NCBI GenBank assembly: GCA_013364255.1
Contig: CP054936.1
Coordinates: 6,404,353-6,468,352, forward strand
Length of the DNA stretch: 64,000 nucleotides
Origin: Streptomyces seoulensis
GTDB taxonomy: Bacteria; Actinomycetota; Actinomycetes; Streptomycetales; Streptomycetaceae
Reading direction: 5' to 3'
The position numbers and the translations under genes are program-made. Shown one piece after another: positions 15,331 through 22,985 of this stretch. Every line of letters starts with the position of its first letter. Position 1 is the stretch's first letter. A model generated the notes under the pieces. The model saw only the letters and a program-made list of their open reading frames with translations, was not told where the DNA came from and searched no databases.

Positions 15331-16973
15331 GCCTCGCCTCCCGGGGCGGTCGTCGTGGCGGCGGGGGTCGCTCCCAGGGGCAGGCGGGCCTCGAACACCG
15401 CGCCGCCGTCCGCGGCCGCCGTCACCGTCAGCGTCCCCGCGTGCCGGTGCACCGCCTGCCGGGCCAGGGCCAGCCCCAGACCGCGCCCGCCGGAACCGGT
15501 CGCCTTGGTCGAGAAACCGCGCTGGAACACCAGGTCGGTGTGGGCCGGGTCGACGCCGGGCCCGGTGTCCGCCACCCGCAGCACCAGCTCGCTCTCCCGC
15601 GTCCCCGCGGTCACGGTCACCGTCACCCGGGGCCGCGGTGCGCCCTGGGCCGCGTCCACCGCGTTGTCGACGAGGTTGCCGAGGATGGTCACCAGGTCCC
15701 GGGCGGGCAGGGCGTCCGGCAGCAGCCCGTCGTCCAGGCCGCTGTCCCCGGACACCACCAGCTCCACGCCCCGCTCGTTGGCCTGCGCCGTCTTGCCGAG
15801 CAGCAGCGCGGCCAGCACCGGTTCGCTCACCGCCGAGACCACCTGGTCGGTGAGCGCCTGGGCCAGCTCCAGTTCCGCCGTCGCGAAGCCGACCGCCTCC
15901 TCGGCGCGGCCCAGCTCGATCAGCGACACCACGGTGTGCAGGCGGTTGGCCGCCTCGTGCGCCTGGGAGCGCAGCGCCTGGGTGAACCCGCGCTCGGAGT
16001 CCAGCTCGCCCATCAGCGACTGGAGCTCCGTCACGTCGCGCAGGGTGACCACGGTGCCCCGGCGCTGCCCGCCGGAGACCGGGGAGGTGTTCACCACCAG
16101 CACCCGCGACGCGGTCAGGTGGACCTCGTCGAGCCGGGGCTCGGAGGACAGCAGCGCGCCGGTGAGCGGGGCGGGCAGCCCCAGGTCCGCCACCGACCTG
16201 CCCACCACCTCCGCCGCGCCGCCCACGCCCAGCAGCTCGCGGCCGCCGTCGTTGATCAGCGCCACCCGGTAGCCGGCGTCCAGCATCAGCAAGCCCTCGC
16301 GCACCGCGTGCAGCGCGGCCTCGTGGTAGTCGTGCATCCGGCTGAGCTGCTCGGCGTTCATCCCGTGGGTGTGCCGGCGCAGCCGGGCGTTGAGGACGTA
16401 CGTGGCGAGCGCGCCCACCGCAAGGATGCCGGCCGCGACCCCGAACAGCGCCGTGACCTGCTCGCGGACCCGCTCGCTGATCGCCTCCACCCGGATGCCC
16501 GCGCTGACCAGGCCGACCACCCGGCCGCCGTCGAAGACGGGGGTGACCGCGCGGACGGACGGGCCGAGGGTGCCGGTGTAGGTCTCGGTGAAGGTCGCGC
16601 CGCGCCGGGCGGGGGCGATGGTGCCGAGGAAGGGCCGGCCGATCTGCGCCGGGTCGGGGTGGGTCCAGCGGATGCCCTCGGGGTTCATGATCGTGACGAA
16701 GTCGACCCCGGTGTCCCGCTGCACCCGCAGCGCGTACGGCTGGAGGTCGGCGGTGGGGCGGGCGGTGCGGATCGCGTCCCGCACGGAGGGCGAGTCGGCG
16801 GTCGAGCGGGCCACCGCCGTGGCCTGCCGGCGCGCCGCGTCCTCCGCCTGGCCGCGGTCGCTGACGTAGGTGAACAGCGCGTATCCGGCCACCACGAGCG
16901 CCAGCAGCACGGCCTGCATGGCGAAGAGCTGGCCCGCCAGGCTGCGCGGTCTCGGGAGGGCGGGGGTACGCAT
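15327..16973 (-). CDS. Sensor histidine kinase, CitA/DcuS type
   Basis: 548 aa. Two transmembrane helices (about 18-36 and 173-195) flank a periplasmic-type PAS/sCache sensor domain (about 37-172, VDFVTIMNPEG, RWTHPDPAQIGRPF) characteristic of citrate and C4-dicarboxylate sensors. Then a cytoplasmic PAS (about 215-318), a dimerisation helix with phospho-acceptor His339 (RSQAHEAANRLHT) and an ATPase domain (N-box ILGNLVDNAVDA, ADTGPGVD, GGRGLGLALARQ). ATG start at 16973. Divergent from dctA with about 150 nt between, so the pair probably controls uptake of dicarboxylates. The ligand, citrate versus succinate/fumarate/malate, cannot be settled from sequence alone. Confidence 0.93.
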   Translation of the reverse strand: MRTPALPRPRSLAGQLFAMQAVLLALVVAGYALFTYVSDRGQAEDAARRQATAVARSTADSPSVRDAIRTARPTADLQPYALRVQRDTGVDFVTIMNPEGIRWTHPDPAQIGRPFLGTIAPARRGATFTETYTGTLGPSVRAVTPVFDGGRVVGLVSAGIRVEAISERVREQVTALFGVAAGILAVGALATYVLNARLRRHTHGMNAEQLSRMHDYHEAALHAVREGLLMLDAGYRVALINDGGRELLGVGGAAEVVGRSVADLGLPAPLTGALLSSEPRLDEVHLTASRVLVVNTSPVSGGQRRGTVVTLRDVTELQSLMGELDSERGFTQALRSQAHEAANRLHTVVSLIELGRAEEAVGFATAELELAQALTDQVVSAVSEPVLAALLLGKTAQANERGVELVVSGDSGLDDGLLPDALPARDLVTILGNLVDNAVDAAQGAPRPRVTVTVTAGTRESELVLRVADTGPGVDPAHTDLVFQRGFSTKATGSGGRGLGLALARQAVHRHAGTLTVTAAADGGAVFEARLPLGATPAATTTAPGGEA

Positions 16974-17124
16974 GCGGCCAGTCTGCCTCCCGGCCCTGGC
17001 GTGAACTAAATGAACGGAAGGGTGACCGCTCCCACGGGTCGGGAGATAGTCGCGGCATCCCCGAAACTCCCCGGACGTGAGCCGCACGCCGGTGATGCCG
17101 ACGACGTCGTCAAGGAGGGCCGCC

Positions 17125-18516
17125 GTGACCAGCGCAGCCGATACGCCGCCTGCCGCGCCCGCAGCCGGGCCCGGCCCCGCAGCCAAGCGGGACCGCACCC
17201 ACTACCTGTACCTGGCGGTGATCGCCGCGGTGGTGCTCGGCGTCGTCGTCGGGTTCGCCGCGCCCGGCGTCGCCAAGGAGCTGAAGCCGCTCGGCACCGG
17301 CTTCGTGAACCTGATCAAGATGATGATCTCCCCGATCATCTTCTGCACGATCGTGCTCGGCGTGGGCTCGGTGCGCAAGGCCGCCAAGGTCGGCAAGGTG
17401 GGCGGCCTCGCCCTCGGCTACTTCGTCGTCATGTCGTTCGTGGCGCTCGCCATCGGCCTGGTGATCGGCAACCTGGTCCACCCGGGCAGCGGGATGCACC
17501 TGACCGAGGCCGTCAAGGGCGTCGGTCAGGCACAGGCGGACGCCGCGAAGGAGGGCCCGGTCGACTTCGTGCTCGGGATCATCCCGACCACGCTGGTGTC
17601 GTCCTTCACCGAGGGCCAGGTGCTCCAGACCCTGCTGGTGGCGCTGCTCGTCGGGTTCGCGCTCCAGGCCATGGGCCGCAAGGGCGAGCCGGTGCTGCGC
17701 GGCGTCGAGCACATCCAGCGGCTGGTGTTCCGGGTGCTCGCCATGATCATGTGGGCGGCGCCGGTCGGCGCGTTCGGCGCGATGGCCGCCGTGGTCGGCG
17801 AGACGGGCGTGGACGCCCTGAAGGCACTCGCCACGATCATGTTCGGCTTCTACGCCACCTGTCTGCTGTTCGTGATCGTGGTGCTCGGCGCGATGACCCG
17901 GCTGGTGGCCGGCGTCAACATCCTCCGGCTGCTGAAGTACCTGGGCCGCGAGTTCCTGCTGATCCTGTCGACCTCGTCGTCCGAGTCCGCGCTGCCCCGA
18001 CTGATCGCCAAGATGGAGCACCTGGGCGTGAGCCGCCCGGTCGTCGGCATCACCGTGCCGACCGGCTACTCCTTCAACCTCGACGGCACCATGATCTACC
18101 TGACCATGGCCTCGCTGTTCATCGCGGACGCCATGGACCAGCCGCTCTCCCTAGGCCAGCAGATCACCCTGCTGCTGTTCATGATGATCGCCTCCAAGGG
18201 CGCGGCCGGCGTCACCGGCGCGGGGCTCGCCACCCTCGCGGGCGCCCTCCAGTCGCACAAGCCCGCCCTGGTCGACGGCGTCGGCCTCATCGTCGGCATC
18301 GACCGCTTCATGAGCGAGGCCCGCGCGCTGACCAACTTCGCCGGCAACGCGGTCGCCACGCTGCTGATCGGCACCTGGACGGGCGAGGTCGACCAGGACC
18401 GGGTACGGCGGGTGCTCGCGGGCGAGCTGCCGTTCGACGAGCGGACCCTGCTGGACGACTCCGACGACGCGCCTGCGGCACAGGAGAACGAAGAGAAGCA
18501 GCTCGCCACGGCCTGA
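17125..18516 (+). CDS. dctA: C4-dicarboxylate:cation symporter (DctA family)
   Basis: 463 aa. Glutamate/dicarboxylate transporter fold: eight transmembrane helices plus two re-entrant hairpins. Motifs: Ser-rich HP1 LSTSSSESALPRL, TM7 SFNLDGTMIYLT (NMDGT-like), HP2 SKGAAGVTGAGLATLAG, and TM8 DRFMSEARALTNFAGNAVAT with the Arg typical of dicarboxylate/acidic substrate binding. The GTG start at 17125 has AAGGAGG (17112-17118) at ideal spacing; an earlier GTG at 17077 lacks one. The acidic C-terminal tail is cytoplasmic. Faces the CitA/DcuS-type system, its probable regulator. Confidence 0.93.
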   Translation: MTSAADTPPAAPAAGPGPAAKRDRTHYLYLAVIAAVVLGVVVGFAAPGVAKELKPLGTGFVNLIKMMISPIIFCTIVLGVGSVRKAAKVGKVGGLALGYFVVMSFVALAIGLVIGNLVHPGSGMHLTEAVKGVGQAQADAAKEGPVDFVLGIIPTTLVSSFTEGQVLQTLLVALLVGFALQAMGRKGEPVLRGVEHIQRLVFRVLAMIMWAAPVGAFGAMAAVVGETGVDALKALATIMFGFYATCLLFVIVVLGAMTRLVAGVNILRLLKYLGREFLLILSTSSSESALPRLIAKMEHLGVSRPVVGITVPTGYSFNLDGTMIYLTMASLFIADAMDQPLSLGQQITLLLFMMIASKGAAGVTGAGLATLAGALQSHKPALVDGVGLIVGIDRFMSEARALTNFAGNAVATLLIGTWTGEVDQDRVRRVLAGELPFDERTLLDDSDDAPAAQENEEKQLATA

Positions 18517-18677
18517 CCCTTTCCCTTCCGGCGGCCTGCGACGAACGACGAACAAGGCCCGTCCGCCGGCTCCCGCGCCGTGCGGGAACCCTCTCGCTCC
18601 GGATGCCCGGCCTCGCCTGAACCCTGGCCGGGCGTCCGGCCTTTCGCCGCGCCCCTCGCCGGCCGTCCGCGGGCCGG

Positions 18678-19295
18678 TCAGTCCGTCAGCCGGGCGACCA
18701 GCGCGTCCGCCGGCGCCGCCGGCACCCCCGCCGCCGTCAGGACCGTCACGGCGGCCGAACGGCCGGCCTCGTGCGCCGGGAGCAGTCCGTCGTTCACGGC
18801 CTCCATCAGGGCGAACAGGATCTGCTCGTGGACGTGGGCCAGCGCGGCGGCGGGCAGCGGCGAGCTGAAGGCGCCCCGCTCGATGCCGTGCCGGAGGAGG
18901 TCCGCGCAGGCCGTGCGGACCGGCGCGAGCCGCTCCCGGATGCCCTCCATGGTGACCGTGCGCTGGGCGAGCGCCACCAGCAGCCGGTAGCGGTCGGCGA
19001 TGGGCCAGATGGCCAGCACCGAGCGGGCCACCGCCTCCGCCGGGTCCGCGACGCCCGCGCGCCCCGCCGCGTGCGCCTCCGCCAGCGCCTGCACCGCGTC
19101 GTCCACGAGGGTGCTGATCAGCGCCTCGCGGCTGGGGAAGTGGCCGTACACGGTGCGCCGTACGACGCCCGCGGCGCGCGCGATCTGGTCCATGGAGGCG
19201 TCGGGGTCGCGCAGCAGCTCGGCGAGGGCGACGTCGAGGATGCGGCGGCGGTTCGCGTCGGCGCGAGTGCTGTTACCCGTGGTCATGGCTGACAT
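18678..19295 (-). CDS. TetR-family repressor of the divergent MFS exporter
   Basis: 205 aa. HTH at about residues 30-55 (MDQIARAAGVVRRTVYGHFP), then a helical ligand domain. The ATG at 19295 has GGGAGG 8 nt upstream; a second in-frame ATG three codons later is weaker. Divergent from a DHA2-type MFS gene. The 117-bp gap contains three TGCACA-N4-TGTGCA-type inverted repeats (19315-19376), a classic autoregulated drug-efflux switch. Inducer unknown. Confidence 0.92.
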   Translation of the reverse strand: MSAMTTGNSTRADANRRRILDVALAELLRDPDASMDQIARAAGVVRRTVYGHFPSREALISTLVDDAVQALAEAHAAGRAGVADPAEAVARSVLAIWPIADRYRLLVALAQRTVTMEGIRERLAPVRTACADLLRHGIERGAFSSPLPAAALAHVHEQILFALMEAVNDGLLPAHEAGRSAAVTVLTAAGVPAAPADALVARLTD

Positions 19296-19314
19296 TCTGC
19301 TACCTCCCTCGATT

Positions 19315-19376
19315 TGCACAGCCCTGTGCACCAACGTACATTGCACAGGGTTGTGTAAGTGCACACGCCTGTGCAA
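19315..19376. promoter_or_regulatory. Three operator sites between tetR-like and MFS genes
   Basis: TGCACA-GCCC-TGTGCA (19315-19330), TTGCACA-GGGT-TGTGTAA (19341-19358, one mismatch) and TGCACA-CGCC-TGTGCA (19360-19375) share the same 16-bp symmetry, with starts 27 and 18 bp apart. They cover the divergent promoter region. The repressor encoded at 18678-19295 is the obvious binder. Confidence 0.85.
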
Positions 19377-19412
19377 TCTCTGTCGCGTACCCGAGGAAGG
19401 CGACCCCTGCCC

Positions 19413-21089
19413 ATGCGACTCGTCGTGAACGAACCGGTCGAGCGGACGGACCGCCCCTACGCCCGGCGCTGGTGGGCGCTGCTCGTGCTCTGCCTGAGCC
19501 TGCTGATCATCGTGATGGCCAACACCGCCCTCACCGTCGCCGCGCCCGACATGACCCGCGACCTCGGCCTCTCCAGCGCCGACCTGCAATGGGTCATCGA
19601 CGGCTACACCGTCCCGTACGCGGCGCTGATGCTGCTGCTCGGCGCGATCGGCGACAAGTACAGCCGCCGCGGCGCCCTCGTCCTCGGGCTGCTGGTGTTC
19701 GGCGGCGGCGCCGTCTTCGGCTACCTCGCCGGCAGCGCGGCCACCGTCATCGCGGCCCGCGCCGTGATGGGCCTCGGCGCCGCGCTGATCATGCCGGCCA
19801 CGCTCTCCCTGCTCGCCGCGACCTTCCCGCGCGCCGAACGCGCCAAGGCGATCACCCTGTGGACCGCCACCGCCGGACTCGCCATCGCGGCCGGCCCGGT
19901 CGTCGCCGGCGCGCTGCTCAGGAACCACGGCTGGGCCTCCACGTTCCTGATCAACGTGCCCGTCGCCGCCGTCGCCCTGGTCGCCGCCCTCGTCCTCGTC
20001 CCGCCGTCCAAGGCGGGCCACCACGACCGGATCGACTACGTCGGCGGCCTGCTGTCGGTGCTGTGGACCGGCGCCCTCGTCTACATGATCATCCAGGGCC
20101 CGCACTTCGGCTGGGACGCCAAGGCGATCACCGCCGCGGCCGTCGCGGGCGCCGGCCTGGTCGCCTTCGTGCTGTGGGAGCTGCGCCACCCGCGCCCCCT
20201 CCTCGACGTGCGCCGCTTCGCCCACCGCCGCTTCGCCGGCGCCAACCTCGCCGTCGCCCTGTTCTTCCTCGCCGTCTTCGGCGCCTTCTACTACCTGACC
20301 CAGCACCTCCAGTTCGTCCTGGGCTACGACGCCCTCGCCACCGGCGTGCGCATGCTGCCGCTGGCCGGCGCGGTCTTCGCCGGCTCCGCGCTCACCGGCT
20401 ACCTCACCCCGCGCGTCGGCATGAAGTGGACGGTCGGCGCGGGCATGGTCGGCGGCACCGCCGCGCTCGCCCTGCTGACCCGGGTCGACGGCTCCTCGAC
20501 GTACGGCGACTTCGTGCTCCCGCTGGTCGTCCTGGGCCTGGCGATCGGCCTCGCCCTGTCGCCCTGCACCGACGCGATCATGGGCTCCTTCCCGGAGTCC
20601 GAGCTGGGCGTCGGCGGCGCCGTCAACGACACCTCGCTGGAGCTGGGCGGCTCGCTCGGCATCGCCATCCTCGGATCCCTGCTGGCCACCTCCTACTCCG
20701 ACCGCCTCTCCGACGCCACCGCCGGCAGCCGCCTGCCGGCGAACGCCCTGGCCACCGCGCAGGACTCGGTCGGCGCCGGATACGCCGTCGCCCAGGGCAT
20801 CGGCGACAAGGCGCGCCAGCTCGCCGCCCAGGCCGCCCACGCGGGCGACCCCCAGCAGGCCGCCCAGCTCAAGGCGCAGGCCGGACAGCTCGCCGAGGGC
20901 GCCCGGCAGATGAAGGACGCCGTCGGCTCCGCCTTCGCGGACGCGGTCGCCCGCACCAGCCTGGTCGGCGCGATCGTCCTCGGCGTCGGCACCGTGGCCG
21001 TGGCCCTGCTGCTGCCGCGCGGCACCGCCCCGCAGCCGGAGCCGGCCGAGGAGGAGGCGCAGGAGCCGGCGGACAGCGCGGTGAACTGA
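19413..21089 (+). CDS. MFS drug efflux transporter, DHA2 (14-TM) family
   Basis: 558 aa. About 14 transmembrane helices. DHA2 signatures: LDLQWVIDGYTV-like SADLQWVIDGYTVPYAALML, motif A GAIGDKYSRRGAL, antiporter motif C in GLAIAAGPVVAGALL. The segment of about 470-525 between the last two helices is an Ala/Gln-rich periplasmic-type helix (QLAAQAAHAGDPQQAAQL). The ATG at 19413 has GAGGAAGG about 12 nt upstream. Controlled with its divergent TetR partner through three operators. Likely exports a hydrophobic or cationic drug or a natural product; the substrate cannot be inferred. Confidence 0.9.
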   Translation: MRLVVNEPVERTDRPYARRWWALLVLCLSLLIIVMANTALTVAAPDMTRDLGLSSADLQWVIDGYTVPYAALMLLLGAIGDKYSRRGALVLGLLVFGGGAVFGYLAGSAATVIAARAVMGLGAALIMPATLSLLAATFPRAERAKAITLWTATAGLAIAAGPVVAGALLRNHGWASTFLINVPVAAVALVAALVLVPPSKAGHHDRIDYVGGLLSVLWTGALVYMIIQGPHFGWDAKAITAAAVAGAGLVAFVLWELRHPRPLLDVRRFAHRRFAGANLAVALFFLAVFGAFYYLTQHLQFVLGYDALATGVRMLPLAGAVFAGSALTGYLTPRVGMKWTVGAGMVGGTAALALLTRVDGSSTYGDFVLPLVVLGLAIGLALSPCTDAIMGSFPESELGVGGAVNDTSLELGGSLGIAILGSLLATSYSDRLSDATAGSRLPANALATAQDSVGAGYAVAQGIGDKARQLAAQAAHAGDPQQAAQLKAQAGQLAEGARQMKDAVGSAFADAVARTSLVGAIVLGVGTVAVALLLPRGTAPQPEPAEEEAQEPADSAVN

Positions 21090-21201
21090 ACGCCCCCGTA
21101 CGTCGTCTCTCACCGGGCGGCGCACCGACGCGCCGTGCCGTACCGTCCGGGTGCGGCACGGCGGTGCGTGCACCGGACACGGATGAGGGAGGCAACGGGG
21201 G

Positions 21202-21966
21202 ATGGCGATCGACTGGGACCGGCGCACCTGCGCACGCAAGGGGCACGTGACCTACGCGCCGGACGACCCCCGGCTGCGGATCCGGCTGCACGCCGACACC
21301 GCGCTCGGCGAGGTCTGGCGCTGCCTGCGCTGCGGCGACTTCGTGCTCGGCGACCCGCACGGCTCGGGACCGGCCGCCGAAGCCCCGCTGGTGCCGCGCG
21401 GCAAGGTGCTGCGGGACCTGTTCATCCTGCGCTTCCTCGCCGTCGAACGGGCGGTGCGCGGCGTGTTCATCGTGCTGGTCGCGGTCGCGGTGTGGAAGTT
21501 CAGCAACAGCCAGGACGCGGTGCGCCGGCTGTTCGACGAGTACCTGGACGTCCTGCGCCCGGTCTTCCGGCACTTCCACTACGACCTCGACCACTCGCCG
21601 GTCGTCGGCACCGTCCAGAAGAGCTTCGGGTACCGGCACTCCACCCTGCTGCTGGTGGCCGGACTGCTGCTGGCCTACGCGCTGATCGAGATCGTCGAGG
21701 CGGTCGGCCTCTGGTACGCCGAGCGCTGGGCGGAGTACCTGACGGTGGTCGCCACGGCCGCCTTCCTGCCGCTGGAGATCTACGAACTCACCGAGCACAT
21801 CAGCGCGCTGAAGATCACCACCCTGGTTCTCAACATCCTCGCCGTCCTCTACATCGCCCTCGCCAAACGCCTCTTCGGCCTGCGCGGCGGCCGCCGCGCC
21901 TTCGACGAGGAACGCCGCAGCGCCTCCCTGCTGGAGGTCGAGGAGTCGGCAGGCGTGCTGGTCTGA
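21202..21966 (+). CDS. DUF2127 membrane protein with N-terminal zinc-ribbon-like Cys/His cluster
   Basis: 254 aa. N-terminal CARKGH (Cys10) and CLRCGDF (about 41-47) supply a Cx3-4H...CxxC set that could bind zinc. Membrane segments at about 82-98 (VRGVFIVLVAVAVWKF), 150-170, 180-200 and 205-225 make the DUF2127 domain (VEAVGLWYAERWAEYLTVVA, PLEIYELTEHIS). Strong ribosome site GAGGGAGG upstream of the ATG. Stands between the MFS gene and a MerR gene on the same strand. Function unknown. Confidence 0.82.
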   Translation: MAIDWDRRTCARKGHVTYAPDDPRLRIRLHADTALGEVWRCLRCGDFVLGDPHGSGPAAEAPLVPRGKVLRDLFILRFLAVERAVRGVFIVLVAVAVWKFSNSQDAVRRLFDEYLDVLRPVFRHFHYDLDHSPVVGTVQKSFGYRHSTLLLVAGLLLAYALIEIVEAVGLWYAERWAEYLTVVATAAFLPLEIYELTEHISALKITTLVLNILAVLYIALAKRLFGLRGGRRAFDEERRSASLLEVEESAGVLV

Positions 21967-21994
21967 CCGCGCGCGGCCGCGCCGGCTTCTTGCC

Positions 21995-22020
21995 TTGACG
22001 TCGGCGTCAACCCGTACGGT
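21995..22020 (+). promoter_or_regulatory. MerR-type operator/promoter before the merR-trx pair
   Basis: An inverted repeat TTGACG-TCGG-CGTCAA (21995-22010) overlaps the probable -35. TACGGT (22015-22020) fits a -10 box 7 nt before the ATG at 22028, implying a leaderless transcript. A dyad between or over promoter boxes is the normal binding mode of MerR proteins, so autoregulation is likely. Confidence 0.6.
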
Positions 22021-22027
22021 CGTCGGC

Positions 22028-22456
22028 ATGCGAATCGGTGAGCTGGCCGCGCGGACCGGGACGACGACCCGGGCGCTGCGGTACTACGAGTCGCGGGGGC
22101 TGCTGCCCGCGCGGCGGGACGCGCACGGGCACCGCACGTACGACGAGGGGGACCTGAGGCTGCTGCGGCAGATCAGGACGCTCCAGGACTTCGGGTTCGA
22201 CCTGGAGGAGACCCGGCCGTTCGTGGAGTGCCTGCGGGCCGGGCACCCGGAGGGCGACTCCTGCCCTGCGTCGCTCGTGGTGTACCGGCGCAAGCTGGAC
22301 GAGCTGGACGCGCTGATCGCCGAGCTGGCGGCCGTACGGGCGAAGGTCGGCGAGCAGCTGGCGCGGGCCGAGTCGGCGCGGGACGGGCTGGCCGCCGAGG
22401 CGCTGGTTCCGGGGGGTCCGGAACCCGTGTGCGAACTGGGAGGAGGGCGACGATGA
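22028..22456 (+). CDS. MerR-family transcriptional regulator
   Basis: 142 aa. Winged HTH at the N-terminus (MRIGELAARTGTTTRALRYY, then GHRTYDEGDLRLL) and a dimerisation coiled coil (about 85-125). Cysteines at 68, 79 and 135 could sense redox state or a thiophilic ligand; the spacing does not match CueR/ZntR metal loops. No Shine-Dalgarno; -10-like TACGGT lies 7 nt upstream, so probably leaderless. The stop overlaps the start of a thioredoxin gene (ATGA), suggesting the regulator controls thiol chemistry through that partner. Confidence 0.9.
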   Translation: MRIGELAARTGTTTRALRYYESRGLLPARRDAHGHRTYDEGDLRLLRQIRTLQDFGFDLEETRPFVECLRAGHPEGDSCPASLVVYRRKLDELDALIAELAAVRAKVGEQLARAESARDGLAAEALVPGGPEPVCELGGGRR

Positions 22457-22833
22457 GCGACGCCCCCGGGGTGTCCGAGGTGACCGACGCGGACTTCGCG
22501 CGACAGGTGCTGGCGGCCGAGCTGCCGGTGCTGGTGGAGTTCACCGCCGACTGGTGTCCGCCGTGCCGGCAGATGGGGCCGGTGCTCGGCGCGCTGGCCG
22601 CGGAGGAGGCCGGCCGGCTGAAGGTGGTCCAGCTGAACGTGGACCGCAACCCGGACACCACGAACGCGTACAGGATCCTGTCGATGCCGACGTTCCTGGT
22701 CTTCCGGGACGGCGAGCCCGTGCGGTCCATGGTGGGCGCCCGGGCCAAGCGGCGGCTGCTGGCGGAGCTGGCGGACGTGCTGCCGGACCGGCTGCCCCGC
22801 GAGGCGGCGCCGCCCGGTGCCGTGACCTCCTGA
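22453..22833 (+). CDS. Thioredoxin
   Basis: 126 aa. Single thioredoxin fold with active site Cys35-Pro-Pro-Cys38 (FTADWCPPCRQM) and cis-Pro loop ILSMPTFLVF. Canonical thioredoxins have CGPC; CPPC changes the redox potential. Ribosome site AGGAGG (22441-22446) lies within the end of the upstream merR gene, with which it is coupled by a 4-nt overlap. A perfect 13-bp terminator follows at 22866-22897. Likely a regulated accessory thioredoxin reduced by thioredoxin reductase encoded elsewhere. Confidence 0.93.
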   Translation: MSDAPGVSEVTDADFARQVLAAELPVLVEFTADWCPPCRQMGPVLGALAAEEAGRLKVVQLNVDRNPDTTNAYRILSMPTFLVFRDGEPVRSMVGARAKRRLLAELADVLPDRLPREAAPPGAVTS

Positions 22834-22865
22834 GCCGGCCGCCGGAAACGTCGCCGGAAACGAGG

Positions 22866-22897
22866 AAATGCCCCGGACAATTGCGTCCGGGGCATTT
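22866..22897 (+). terminator. Terminator after the thioredoxin gene
   Basis: Perfect 13-bp stem AAATGCCCCGGAC / GTCCGGGGCATTT with a 6-nt loop, followed by TCTCTG. The A/T ends of the stem give a partial U-tract, which is rare in this genome. Confidence 0.9.
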
Positions 22898-22916
22898 CTC
22901 TGCGTATATTCGGTGG

Positions 22917-22945
22917 TTCGCGACTTTATTGTGGACGGTCGCGAA
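22917..22945. promoter_or_regulatory. Inverted repeat upstream of the HelD/HelR-like gene
   Basis: TTCGCGAC (22917-22924) and GTCGCGAA (22938-22945) are perfectly complementary across 13 nt of AT-rich sequence (TTTATTGTGG). AT-rich DNA continues to 22985, so the promoter should be here. The dyad may be an operator or a leader hairpin 40 nt before the TTG start. Confidence 0.45.
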
Positions 22946-22985
22946 AGAAGTTCAGTGAGCACAGTATATCCGGGCGGGAGCGGAA

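Noticed and set aside
22955..22985. GTG at 22955 as start of the HelD/HelR-like gene
   Set aside because: It is out of frame with the protein. The in-frame TTG at 22986 has a proper ribosome site.
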